64,000 bases of DNA, taken from NCBI RefSeq assembly GCF_010500835.1, contig NZ_JAAAMJ010000001.1:62001-126000 (forward strand), read 5' to 3'. The notes below the pieces were generated by a model. That model saw only the letters and a list, made by a program, of their open reading frames with translations. It did no database searches and had not been told where the DNA came from. Position numbers and translations under genes: made by a program. Positions 55,145-64,000 of the stretch are shown here, one piece after another. The stretch is from Aurantimonas aggregata. Its GTDB lineage: Bacteria > Pseudomonadota > Alphaproteobacteria > Rhizobiales > Rhizobiaceae. The first letter of the stretch is position 1, and each line of letters starts with the position of its first letter.

Positions 55145-55516
55145 ATGACCGCTTTCACGACCAAGACCTTTCACGTCGCCCTGCTCTCGGCCGGGCTTTT
55201 TGCCGGCACCGCCTTCGCCCAGACCGCCGGGTTGGTGGACGTCGACGACAGCGTGATGGTCCCGCCCTTCAACGTGACCGTCGACGACCTCGACGACATG
55301 GACGTCTACGATGCGGCAGGGACTGAGATCGGCGAAATCGAGGAAGTCGTCGGCACCGACGCGAACACGCCGACGGCCTTCGTCGTCGACTTCGACGGCG
55401 AAGGCTACGGTGACGAGGAGCGCGTCATCGGTCTGGAGAATTTCGCCATGGATGGCGCCCGCATGACGCTGTCGCTCGACGCGGCTGGTGTCGCCACCAT
55501 GCCGATGGACGACTGA
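55145..55516 (+). CDS. PRC-barrel domain-containing secreted protein
   Basis: 123-residue exported protein, ATG 55145 with a strong AAGGAG about eight bases upstream. The signal peptide FHVALLSAGLFAGTAFA is cleaved near AFAQ. The mature part has a PRC-barrel-like domain: VDDLDDMDVYDAAGTEIGEI, EEVVGTDANTPTAFVVDFD, and ERVIGLENFAMDGARMTLSL. It is strikingly acidic. PRC-barrel proteins of this size are common in alphaproteobacteria and of unknown function, possibly periplasmic stress proteins. A terminator follows. Confidence 0.85.
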   Translation: MTAFTTKTFHVALLSAGLFAGTAFAQTAGLVDVDDSVMVPPFNVTVDDLDDMDVYDAAGTEIGEIEEVVGTDANTPTAFVVDFDGEGYGDEERVIGLENFAMDGARMTLSLDAAGVATMPMDD

Positions 55517-55559
55517 CCATCGGCAACGGACTGATGTCCGAAGACTGAATGAATAGAAG

Positions 55560-55585
55560 CGCCGGCCCTCTTGGGCCGGCGTTTT
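55560..55585 (+). terminator. Rho-independent terminator after the PRC-barrel gene
   Basis: CGCCGGCCC (55560-55568) pairs with GGGCCGGCG (55573-55581), loop TCTT, followed by TTTT. It lies between the PRC-barrel stop and the convergent alaS stop at 55594. Confidence 0.88.
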
Positions 55586-55593
55586 GCGTTCGC

Positions 55594-58260
55594 CTAGGCG
55601 GCAGCCAGCACGGCCTCGACCGCCGCGACGGCGGCGGCTGCGTTGCCGGTCTCCGAGCCGCCGGCCTGCGCCATGTCGGGACGGCCACCGCCGCCCTTGC
55701 CGCCGATCGCAGCACTGGCCTCGCGGACCAGCGCCACGGCATCGAAGCGGGCAGTCAGGTCGGGCGTGACGCCGACGACGACGGACGCCTTGCCTTCGGC
55801 GATGCCGACGAAAACCACGATCCCCGATCCGAGCTGAGCCTTCGCCTCGTCGACCAGCCCCTTCAGGTCCTTGCCGGCAACGCCGTCGAGGACGCGGCCG
55901 AGGAACGCCACGCCGCCGATATCCTTCGGCGCTGCAGCCCCCTCGCCGGCGCCTGGCTCGCCCGCCATCGCCAGGCGCTTCTTCGCCTCGGCCAGTTCCC
56001 GTTCGAGCCGGCGCCGCTCCTCGACAAGCGCCTCGACCCGCTCCGCCGCCTCGGCAGGCGCCACCTTCAGCGCCGCCGCCATCCGCCGCACCCGCCCATC
56101 CTGCTCGTTGAGATAGGCCCGCGCGGCCTCGCCTGTCAGCGCTTCCAGCCGGCGCACGCCGGCCCCGACGGCGCTCTCGCCGACCACGTGCACCAGCCCG
56201 ATATCGCCCGTGGCGCGCACATGCGTGCCGCCGCACAGCTCGATCGAATAGGCCTTGCCGGCCTTGGCACCCTCTTCGGCTGTGCCCATCGAGACGACCC
56301 GGACCTCGTCGCCGTATTTCTCGCCGAACAGCGCCATTGCGCCGGAGGCGATCGCGTCGTCGATGGCCATCAGCCGCGTGTCGACCGGCGCATTCTGCAG
56401 GATGATCCGGTTTGCCAACCGCTCGACCTCAGCGATTTCCGACGCCACCAACGGCTTGGGATGCGAGAAGTCGAAACGCAGCCGATCCGGCGCAACCAGC
56501 GAGCCCTTCTGCGCCACGTGCGAGCCGAGCACTTCGCGCAGCCCCTCGTGCAGCAGGTGGGTGGCGGAATGGTTGGCGCGGATGCCGGTGCGGCGGCAGT
56601 GGTCGACTTCCAGATCCAGCGCCATGCCGACCCGCACGCGCCCCTTGGTCACCTTGCCGCGGTGCACGAACAGCCCGTTGGCCACCTTCTGCGTGTCGGC
56701 GATGGCGATCTCCGCGCCCTCGCCCCGCATCGTGCCGCTGTCGCCGAGCTGCCCGCCGGACTCGCCGTAGAACGGTGTCTGGTTGACGATGACCGCGACG
56801 TCCGTGCCGGCTTCCACCGTCTCGATCTCGCGACCGTCGGCGACCAGCGCCACAACGGCGCCCTCCGCCCGCTCGGTGTCGTAACCAAGGAACTCCGTCG
56901 CGCCGACCCGGTCGCGGACCGGGAACCAGATATTCTCGGACGAGGACTCGCCGGAGCCGACCCAGCTGGCGCGGGCCTCGGCCTTCTGGCGCTCCATCGC
57001 GGTGTTGAAGGCGTCGAGATCCACCGCAATACCGCGCGGCCGCAGCGCGTCCTGCGTCAGGTCGAGCGGGAAGCCGTAGGTGTCGTAGAGCTTGAAGGCG
57101 GTGTCGCCGGAAAGCCGCTCGCCGGCGTTCATTCCTTCGGTAGCGTCGGCAAGTAGCGACAGGCCGCGGTCGAGCGTCTGCAGGAAACGCTTTTCCTCCA
57201 GCTGCAGCGTCTCGGAGATCAGCGCCTCGGCCCGGACGAGCTCCGGATAGGCCCGGCCCATCTCGGCGACCAGCGTCGGCAGGATCTTGTAGAGCACCGG
57301 CTCGCGCGCTCCAAGCAGCTTGGCGTGCCGCATCGCCCGCCGCATGATCCGGCGCAGCACGTAGCCGCGTCCCTCGTTGGATGGCAACACGCCGTCGGCG
57401 ATCAGGAACGCCGTCGCGCGGATGTGGTCGGCGATCACCCGGTGGCTCGCCACCGCGTCACCCTCGGCCCGCGAGCCGACGGCCGATTCCACCGAGGCGA
57501 TCAGCGCCCGGAACAGGTCGATGTCGTAATTGTCGTGGACGCCCTGCAGCACCGCCGCGATCCGCTCCAGCCCCATGCCGGTGTCGATCGACGGGCGCGG
57601 CAGGTCGACCCGCTCCGACGCACTCAGCTGCTCGTACTGCATGAACACGAGATTCCAGATCTCGATGAAACGGTCGCCGTCTTCGTCGGGGCTTCCGGGC
57701 GGTCCGCCGGGAATCCCTTCGCCGTGGTCGTAGAAGATCTCCGAGCACGGACCACAGGGGCCGGTCTCGCCCATCGACCAGAAATTGTCGGAGGTGGCGA
57801 TACGGATGATGCGGTCGTCGGACAGCCCGGCGATCTTGCGCCAGAGCACTGCCGCTTCCTCGTCCTCCGAATAGACGGTGACCAGCAGCCGATCGGCCGG
57901 GATCGCGTATTCGCGGGTTATCAGGTTCCAGGCGAGCTCGATGGCCCGTTCCTTGAAATAATCTCCGAAGGAGAAATTCCCGAGCATCTCGAAGAAGGTG
58001 TGGTGCCGGGCGGTGTAGCCGACATTATCGAGATCGTTGTGCTTGCCGCCGGCCCGCACGCATTTCTGCGAGGTGACGGCGCGCTGGTAGTCGCGCTTCT
58101 CGAGCCCGGTGAAGACGTTCTTGAACTGCACCATGCCCGCATTGGTGAACATCAATGTCGGGTCGTTGCGCGGCACCAGCGGCGACGACGCCACCTTCTC
58201 GTGACCTTCACGCGCAAAATAGTCCAGGAACGCGGACCGTATCTCGTTGACGCCACTCAT
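55594..58260 (-). CDS. alaS: Alanyl-tRNA synthetase
   Basis: Charges tRNA-Ala, with editing of mischarged Ser and Gly. The 888-residue product starts at ATG 58260 ([20 protein letters not shown]); a codon 30 bases upstream gives an N-terminus atypical of the family. Class II motifs: [40 protein letters not shown], and [20 protein letters not shown]. The editing domain metal motif HSATHLLH and the later [13 protein letters not shown] are intact. A C-Ala region follows, with a long coiled coil ([20 protein letters not shown]) and a Gly-rich end. It follows recA on the same strand, separated by a strong hairpin. Confidence 0.97.
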   Translation of the reverse strand: MSGVNEIRSAFLDYFAREGHEKVASSPLVPRNDPTLMFTNAGMVQFKNVFTGLEKRDYQRAVTSQKCVRAGGKHNDLDNVGYTARHHTFFEMLGNFSFGDYFKERAIELAWNLITREYAIPADRLLVTVYSEDEEAAVLWRKIAGLSDDRIIRIATSDNFWSMGETGPCGPCSEIFYDHGEGIPGGPPGSPDEDGDRFIEIWNLVFMQYEQLSASERVDLPRPSIDTGMGLERIAAVLQGVHDNYDIDLFRALIASVESAVGSRAEGDAVASHRVIADHIRATAFLIADGVLPSNEGRGYVLRRIMRRAMRHAKLLGAREPVLYKILPTLVAEMGRAYPELVRAEALISETLQLEEKRFLQTLDRGLSLLADATEGMNAGERLSGDTAFKLYDTYGFPLDLTQDALRPRGIAVDLDAFNTAMERQKAEARASWVGSGESSSENIWFPVRDRVGATEFLGYDTERAEGAVVALVADGREIETVEAGTDVAVIVNQTPFYGESGGQLGDSGTMRGEGAEIAIADTQKVANGLFVHRGKVTKGRVRVGMALDLEVDHCRRTGIRANHSATHLLHEGLREVLGSHVAQKGSLVAPDRLRFDFSHPKPLVASEIAEVERLANRIILQNAPVDTRLMAIDDAIASGAMALFGEKYGDEVRVVSMGTAEEGAKAGKAYSIELCGGTHVRATGDIGLVHVVGESAVGAGVRRLEALTGEAARAYLNEQDGRVRRMAAALKVAPAEAAERVEALVEERRRLERELAEAKKRLAMAGEPGAGEGAAAPKDIGGVAFLGRVLDGVAGKDLKGLVDEAKAQLGSGIVVFVGIAEGKASVVVGVTPDLTARFDAVALVREASAAIGGKGGGGRPDMAQAGGSETGNAAAAVAAVEAVLAAA

Positions 58261-58380
58261 GAAAGACCTTCGAAGCACCTGCGGGGACAATGGCGGGCAG
58301 CGTCACGCGACGCCAGCCACGCCGACCGAAGGGCGCTTTGTACAGAGGCCGCAAACAGGTGTCTATCAGGCGAACGCGGC

Positions 58381-58413
58381 GATCCCGCCGGCAGCATGAC
58401 TGCCGGCGGGATC
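58381..58413 (-). terminator. Strong hairpin downstream of recA
   Basis: A perfect 14-bp inverted repeat, GATCCCGCCGGCAG (58381-58394) against CTGCCGGCGGGATC (58400-58413), loop CATGA, begins 10 bases after the recA stop. There is no T-run, so it may be a Rho-assisted terminator or a processing stem between recA and alaS. Confidence 0.6.
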
Positions 58414-58422
58414 GGAGGAGCA

Positions 58423-59502
<1,080 letters not shown>

Positions 59503-59558
59503 GAAGACGGGACCTTATTTCACGCGTTGGATCGGGGTGCAATGACGGCTTGGGCGAA

Positions 59559-59587
59559 TTTGTACCGCGTTTGTTCTCTTCTGGCAA
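59559..59587 (-). promoter_or_regulatory. recA promoter with embedded LexA (SOS) box
   Basis: On the minus strand TTGCCA (59582-59587) and TACAAA (59559-59564) are separated by exactly 17 bases, five and four matches to the sigma-70 hexamers. Within them, GAAC-N7-GTAC (59562-59576) matches the alphaproteobacterial LexA box GAAC-N7-GAAC in seven of eight positions, overlapping the -10. It lies 57-85 bases upstream of the recA start. Confidence 0.65.
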
Positions 59588-59663
59588 GCCGATTGTCCTG
59601 CTTTGTTCTGCTTTCGCAGGACTCCGCGAATCGCCGCTCACCCCGGCCAATGCTTAAGGTTCA

Positions 59664-60626
59664 ATGAACCCCGCCCCCGCACGGTCGCCCGCCATCTTCG
59701 TCGCCGGCGCCGCACACATCGATCGCCGCGCCAAGGCGGACGTGCCCTTCGTTGCCGGTGCGTCCAACCCTGGGCATCTCTTCGACGTTCCGGGGGGCGC
59801 CGCCTTCAACGCAGCGGTCGCCTTGCATGGGCTTGGCTGTCACGTGGCGTTTCACGGCGCCCGGGGCGGGGATGCCGACGGCCAGAGGATCGCCCGCGCC
59901 CTTGCGGAGCTCGGCTTCGACGATGTCAGCGTGACGTGGCTGGACCGACGGACGCCGAACTACACCGCCGTGCTCGACGATCGCAGCGAGCTGGTCGCCG
60001 GCATTGCCGACATGGCGCTCTACGACAGGCTGGTGCCCCGCGTCTTCACCCGGGTCCACGTCCGCAAGGCACTGGCGCGGTGCGACGCGCTGCTGGTCGA
60101 TGCCAATCTGCCGCCGGCGACCCTATCCGCGCTCATGGCGGCTGCGGGCCAGCGCCCGATCATCGCGATCGGCGTCTCGCCAGCCAAGGTCAGCCGGCTG
60201 ACGGCCATCCTGCCGGTCCTTACCGCTGTCTTCCTCTCCCGTGCCGAAGCCGCCAGCCTCGTCGAGGCGACGGCGGCGACGAGTCCCCTGCTTCTTGCCG
60301 AACTCCTCGCCGAAATCGGCGTTAGCCGAGCGGTGATCACCGACGGTCCGCGCGACGTGGCGATCATCGAGGGCGACACGGTGCTTTTCCAGCAGCCGCC
60401 GACGGTGGTGCCGCGCGACGTCACCGGGGCCGGCGACACGCTCGCGGCCGTCGCACTGGCCGGCCATTTGGCCAGGCATCCCTGGATCGAGTGCGTGCGC
60501 CGCGGCATCGCCGCCTCGTCGCTGCGGGTCGCCGCCGAGACGTTCCCGCCGCCCGAAATGGCGCGGCTGGTCGATGAATGCCTAGCCGGCATGCCCGCCC
60601 CGCGTCAGCAGGAAAGGACCTTCTGA
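59664..60626 (+). CDS. psuK: PfkB-family carbohydrate kinase, pseudouridine kinase
   Basis: Ribokinase-fold kinase of 320 residues, ATG 59664, inferred to phosphorylate pseudouridine to pseudouridine 5'-phosphate. The N-terminal AGAAHIDRRAKADVPFVAG is characteristic of PsuK, with PGGAAFNAAVALHGLGCHVA as the PfkB first signature and the anion hole/catalytic base in RDVTGAGDTLAAVAL (Asp in GAGD). The assignment rests on the coupled psuG gene: the two overlap by one base (TGATG). Divergent from recA. Confidence 0.88.
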   Translation: MNPAPARSPAIFVAGAAHIDRRAKADVPFVAGASNPGHLFDVPGGAAFNAAVALHGLGCHVAFHGARGGDADGQRIARALAELGFDDVSVTWLDRRTPNYTAVLDDRSELVAGIADMALYDRLVPRVFTRVHVRKALARCDALLVDANLPPATLSALMAAAGQRPIIAIGVSPAKVSRLTAILPVLTAVFLSRAEAASLVEATAATSPLLLAELLAEIGVSRAVITDGPRDVAIIEGDTVLFQQPPTVVPRDVTGAGDTLAAVALAGHLARHPWIECVRRGIAASSLRVAAETFPPPEMARLVDECLAGMPAPRQQERTF

Positions 60627-61546
60627 TGACACCAGCTCCCCAATTCGGCCTCTCTGGCGAAGTCGCCGCCGCGAAAGAGGCAGGACAGCCCCTGGTGGCG
60701 CTCGAATCGACCATCGTCACGCACGGCATGCCCTACCCGCAGAACCTCGCCATGGCCCGGCGGGTCGAGGCGATCATCCGCGAGGAAGGCGCCGTCCCGG
60801 CGACCATTGCCGTGCTGCACGGCCGCCTCCGCATCGGGCTCGAGGCGGCGGAGCTGGAGGGCCTCGCAACCGTGCGCGACGCCATGAAGCTGTCGCGGGC
60901 GGACCTTGCCTTTGCCGTCGCGTCCGGGCGCACCGGGGCGACGACCGTTGCGGCGACGATGATCGCCGCAGCGCTGGCCGGCATCCGCGTCTTCGCGACC
61001 GGCGGGATCGGCGGCGTGCATCGCGGCGCCGAAACGAGCTTCGACATCTCGGCCGATCTCGAGGAGCTGGCGCGCACGCCGGTTCTGGTCGTCTGCGCCG
61101 GCGCCAAGGCGATTCTGGATCTGAAGAAAACCTACGAAGTCCTGGAGACCAAAGGCGTTCCCGTCGTCTGCCACGGCGCCGACGAGCTGCCGGCCTTCTG
61201 GTCGCGCGGCTCCGGCATCCCGGCGCCGCTACGGCTCGACACGCCGGAACAGATCGCGGCTTTCCAGGCGGCGCGCACGAGCCTCGGCATCGAAGGTGGG
61301 ATGCTCATCGCCAATCCGGTTCCGGAAGAAGATGCGCTGCCGCAGGCGACGGTGGACGGCTGGATCGGCGCCGCGCTGGCCGACGCCGAAGCCCGGGGTA
61401 TCGCCGGCAAGGCGGTCACGCCGTTCCTGCTGCAGCGGATGTTCGAGCTCAGCGACGGACGCTCGCTGGCGGCCAACATCGCCCTGGTCGAGAACAACGC
61501 CCGCCTCGCCGCCCGGATCGCCGTGGCGCTGCACGAGCGCGGCTGA
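60626..61546 (+). CDS. psuG: Pseudouridine-5'-phosphate glycosidase
   Basis: Reversibly cleaves pseudouridine 5'-phosphate to uracil and ribose 5-phosphate. The 306-residue product starts at ATG 60626, overlapping the psuK stop, with GGAAAGGACC upstream. Family stretches: PLVALESTIVTHGMPYPQNL, EGAVPATIAVLHGRLRIGL, FATGGIGGVHRGAETSFDIS, and CAGAKAILDLKKTYEVLET with the lysine that forms the covalent intermediate. VENNARLAARIAVAL closes it. The pair salvages modified nucleoside from RNA turnover. It is convergent with cckA (19-base gap). Confidence 0.94.
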   Translation: MTPAPQFGLSGEVAAAKEAGQPLVALESTIVTHGMPYPQNLAMARRVEAIIREEGAVPATIAVLHGRLRIGLEAAELEGLATVRDAMKLSRADLAFAVASGRTGATTVAATMIAAALAGIRVFATGGIGGVHRGAETSFDISADLEELARTPVLVVCAGAKAILDLKKTYEVLETKGVPVVCHGADELPAFWSRGSGIPAPLRLDTPEQIAAFQAARTSLGIEGGMLIANPVPEEDALPQATVDGWIGAALADAEARGIAGKAVTPFLLQRMFELSDGRSLAANIALVENNARLAARIAVALHERG

Positions 61547-61565
61547 GGCGCCGGCTCGACGGGCG

Positions 61566-64000
61566 CTATTCGTCGAGCATGGTCTTCACGGAGACCGCAA
61601 GGTCGCGCAGCGAGAACGGCTTGGCGAGGAAGCCGAACTTCTCGCCCTCCGGCAGGTTCTTGGCAAACGCGTCCTCGGCGTAGCCCGAGACGAAGATGAA
61701 CTTCAGGTCCGGTCGTTTCTGGCGCATCTCGCGCAGCAGCGTCGGCCCGTCCATTTCCGGCATCACGACGTCGGAGACGATGAGATCGATGCGGCCCTCG
61801 AGCTCTTCCATCACCTCGAGCGCCTCGATGCCGGATGCGGCCTCGTGGACCTCGTAGCCGCGCATCTTCAGCGCCCGGACGTTGCCGGCGCGCACATGGT
61901 CCTCGTCCTCGACGAGCAGGATCGAGGCGGTGCCGGAGAGATCCATCTTGGCGTTGCTGGCGGCGACGGAACCGCCTTCGCTCTTGATGGCTGTGACCTG
62001 CGCCGGGATGTGCCGCGGCAGGAAGATCCGGAAGGCCGTGCCCTCGCCCTGCGTCGATTCCACGAAGATGAAGCCGCCGGACTGCTTGACGATGCCGTAG
62101 ACCATCGACAGGCCGAGCCCGGTGCCCTTGCCGATCTCCTTGGTGGTGAAGAACGGCTCGAAGATCCGCTCGGCGACCTCCGCCGGCATGCCGGTGCCGG
62201 TATCGGCGACCTCGACGAGCACGTACTCGCCCTCGGTCAGTTCGGCATAGCCGAAGCGTCGGGCCTCGTCGGCGGCAACGTTCCGCGTCGAGATGGTGAT
62301 CCTGCCACCCCCCGGCATGGCGTCACGGGCGTTCTGAACAAGATTGGTGATCACCTGCTCGAACTGGCCGATATCGGCCATCACCGGCCAGAGATCGCGC
62401 TCGTGGCGCCGTTCCAGCTTGGTGTTGTCGCCGCTGACCCGCTTCAGCAGCAGATGCATGTCGGCGATCACGTCGGTCAGGCTGAGCATCTTCGGCCGCA
62501 TCGTCTGGCGGCGCGAATAGGCCAGCAGCTGGCGGACGAGCGAGGCGGCGCGGTTGGCGCTCTGCTTGATCAGCAGGAGATCCTGGAAGGACGGATCGCC
62601 GGTGCGGTGATTGAGCAGCAGGAAGTCGACCGAGGCGGTGATGATGGTCAGCACGTTGTTGAAATCATGCGCGATGCCGCCCGCAAGATTGCCGATCGCC
62701 TGCATCTTCTGGCTCTTGGCGTACTGGTCCTCGAGGACGCGCTGTTCGGTGATGTCGACGCCGTAGAGGATCGCCGCTTCGTCGCTATCGCCACCCGCCT
62801 TGGGCACGGCGCTGATGTAGAGCCGGACGGAGCGCGGCGGCTCGCCTTCGATTTCGGCGTCGATCGCCGGAATGCCGGCCCGCCCGGTCGTCGCCGCGGC
62901 CAGCGCCTGGCGCAGCCCCTCGCGGCCGTTCTCGCGCAGGCTGCGTTCGATCTCGGCGCCGCCGGCGGCTGCCTCTGCACCGAACAGCTGGCCGAAGACG
63001 GCATTCGCCCGCACCACGCGCCCGTGCTCGTCCAGCGCGGCGATCGCCATCGGCGAGGAGTTGAAGAAGCGCGTGAAGCGTGCCTCCGCGACTTCCAGCG
63101 AGCCCGGCGCCTCGTTGTCGCCGCCGCGGTTCAGCACCAGCGTTCGCACGATGCCCGGCGCCGCCGCGTCGCCTTCGGCGCTGCGTCGGAGCAGCCGGAC
63201 CGGCAGGCTCTGCCCCCGCTCGGTGACGAGATCGAGATCGATTACTGTCGGCGCGTCAGACGCGCCGACGTTCAGGCGCGGCGACAGCAACCCATGCGAG
63301 ACTTCGGGCACGAATTCGAGGATCGAGCGGCTGAACGGCTTGAATTCGCTGAGGTCGACATCGAGCCAGCCGGCCAGCGTGGCGTTCAAATAGGCGATGC
63401 GATGATCGGCATCGGCTGCGAAGAAGCCGGCCGGCGCCTTGTCGAGATAGTCGATCGCGTGCTGCAGGTCCTGGAACGAGCTTTCCTCGTGCTTGCGGTC
63501 GGCGGTGATGTCGAGGATCTGCCATGCCTGCAGCAGGCCGTTCGATGTCGCCAGCGGCCGCACCGAGGCGCGGTACCAGTGAGCCGTCGGGGCGGCTTCG
63601 CCGCCGGACAGGCTGCGCGGCAGCCGGAACTCGCGGTGACCCGCGCGATTTTCCCGCGCGAGGTTCGCCAGCGCGTAGATCGCCTCGGATGCCTCTGGCT
63701 CGCGCGCCAGGAGCCGCTCCAGCGTCTTCACCGTGGTTGCCGTCGTAGCACCGGTTGCCTCGCCATAGGCGCGGTTGGCGTAGATGATCCGACCCTTGCG
63801 GTCGACGATCAACGTTCCGGTTCGTGCCGTGTCGAGGAAATCCTTGGCGATCGCGCCTTCGGCGATTCGGCCGGTGAACTGGACGAAGCCGAGGGCGGTG
63901 GCGAAGATCGCGGCGATGCCGGCGATGGCCAGCGCCCCGAAGATGATCACCAGCGCGATCGCGCCATAGGCATGGCCGAACAGCGCCAGCAGCGCCGCCA
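61566..64000 (-). CDS. cckA: Cell cycle histidine kinase CckA, hybrid sensor kinase (N-terminus beyond window)
   Basis: Hybrid kinase/phosphatase that controls CtrA through ChpT. The frame is open from the stop at 61566 to the window edge (811 codons seen), so the start is outside. Order: a membrane span ([20 protein letters not shown]), PAS-like domains, the HisKA phospho-acceptor in [14 protein letters not shown] (His codon at 62667-62669), the kinase domain with [16 protein letters not shown] and [18 protein letters not shown], and a receiver with phospho-Asp in [12 protein letters not shown] (codon 61770-61772). The GGIAHDFNN form and [15 protein letters not shown] are hallmarks of CckA. 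The membrane-anchored N-terminus fits the family. Confidence 0.9.
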   Translation of the reverse strand, partial: AALLALFGHAYGAIALVIIFGALAIAGIAAIFATALGFVQFTGRIAEGAIAKDFLDTARTGTLIVDRKGRIIYANRAYGEATGATTATTVKTLERLLAREPEASEAIYALANLARENRAGHREFRLPRSLSGGEAAPTAHWYRASVRPLATSNGLLQAWQILDITADRKHEESSFQDLQHAIDYLDKAPAGFFAADADHRIAYLNATLAGWLDVDLSEFKPFSRSILEFVPEVSHGLLSPRLNVGASDAPTVIDLDLVTERGQSLPVRLLRRSAEGDAAAPGIVRTLVLNRGGDNEAPGSLEVAEARFTRFFNSSPMAIAALDEHGRVVRANAVFGQLFGAEAAAGGAEIERSLRENGREGLRQALAAATTGRAGIPAIDAEIEGEPPRSVRLYISAVPKAGGDSDEAAILYGVDITEQRVLEDQYAKSQKMQAIGNLAGGIAHDFNNVLTIITASVDFLLLNHRTGDPSFQDLLLIKQSANRAASLVRQLLAYSRRQTMRPKMLSLTDVIADMHLLLKRVSGDNTKLERRHERDLWPVMADIGQFEQVITNLVQNARDAMPGGGRITISTRNVAADEARRFGYAELTEGEYVLVEVADTGTGMPAEVAERIFEPFFTTKEIGKGTGLGLSMVYGIVKQSGGFIFVESTQGEGTAFRIFLPRHIPAQVTAIKSEGGSVAASNAKMDLSGTASILLVEDEDHVRAGNVRALKMRGYEVHEAASGIEALEVMEELEGRIDLIVSDVVMPEMDGPTLLREMRQKRPDLKFIFVSGYAEDAFAKNLPEGEKFGFLAKPFSLRDLAVSVKTMLDE

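Noticed and set aside
59594-59608. Second LexA-like sequence TGTC-N7-GTTC upstream of recA
   Set aside because: Two deviations from GTTC-N7-GTTC in the first half; outside the promoter hexamers.

Overview
The window is visibly GC-rich and almost fully coding. It comes from an alphaproteobacterium of the order Hyphomicrobiales (Rhizobiales). The evidence is the gene content and order: a PopZ-family protein next to tolC and pcm, a CckA-type hybrid kinase close to recA-alaS-icd, a GapR/DUF2312 protein, an ATPase-inhibitor zeta (DUF1476) gene divergent from purC, a stand-alone usg gene, and the hom-aminotransferase / phaC / map-radC block. The family is less certain; an Aurantimonadaceae- or Rhizobiaceae-like genome would fit. 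There are no insertion sequences, prophage genes, CRISPR arrays, rRNA or tRNA genes that I can support, and no gene-free stretch longer than 300 bases. This is core chromosome rather than an accessory island.

Layout. 1-3.2 kb (minus): pcm, tolC and a 3'-truncated popZ. 3.4-8.1 kb (plus): a complete branched-chain-amino-acid-type ABC transporter (binding protein, two permeases, two ATPases). 8.2-10.7 kb (plus): glutaryl-CoA dehydrogenase, a kynurenine-formamidase-like hydrolase and a stand-alone Lrp/AsnC effector domain, which together suggest tryptophan/lysine breakdown. 10.7-13.8 kb: gapR-like gene (minus) and a large CPA1 sodium/proton antiporter with a cyclic-nucleotide domain (plus). 13.7-19.7 kb (minus): recJ, glpX, hom, a class I/II aminotransferase and a lipoprotein. 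19.9-24.7 kb (plus): phaC, map, radC and an endonuclease/exonuclease/phosphatase-family protein. 24.7-30.9 kb (minus): usg, a short-chain dehydrogenase lacking the catalytic Tyr, and a CO-dehydrogenase/xanthine-dehydrogenase maturation set (MocA-type fusion, two XdhC/CoxI halves, CoxE, MoxR/CoxD) without any molybdoenzyme structural gene in view.

30.9-46.2 kb: a flavin reductase, an orphan binding protein with a P1-family peptidase, then a loose de novo purine cluster (purB, purC, purS, purQ, purL) interleaved with small hypothetical, lipoprotein and TPR genes, the zeta inhibitor and an HpcH aldolase, ending in a BolA-monothiol glutaredoxin pair and a Bcr/CflA-type MFS exporter. 46.2-52.0 kb: inositol-monophosphatase-family gene, ttcA, rpsD, a Pmp3/YqaE small membrane protein, two secreted proteins, murI and trmJ. 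52-64 kb: carboxylesterase, icd, a PRC-barrel protein, alaS, recA with an SOS-type promoter, the pseudouridine-catabolism pair psuK-psuG, and cckA running off the window end.

The genes are mostly housekeeping, so nothing in the window is clearly a new system. The items most worth a second look are the orphan molybdoenzyme-maturation cluster with a Tyr-less SDR, a perfect CtrA-box match in front of usg, the binding-protein/P1-peptidase pair, the small proteins embedded in the purine cluster, and the antiporter gene that overlaps recJ tail-to-tail.
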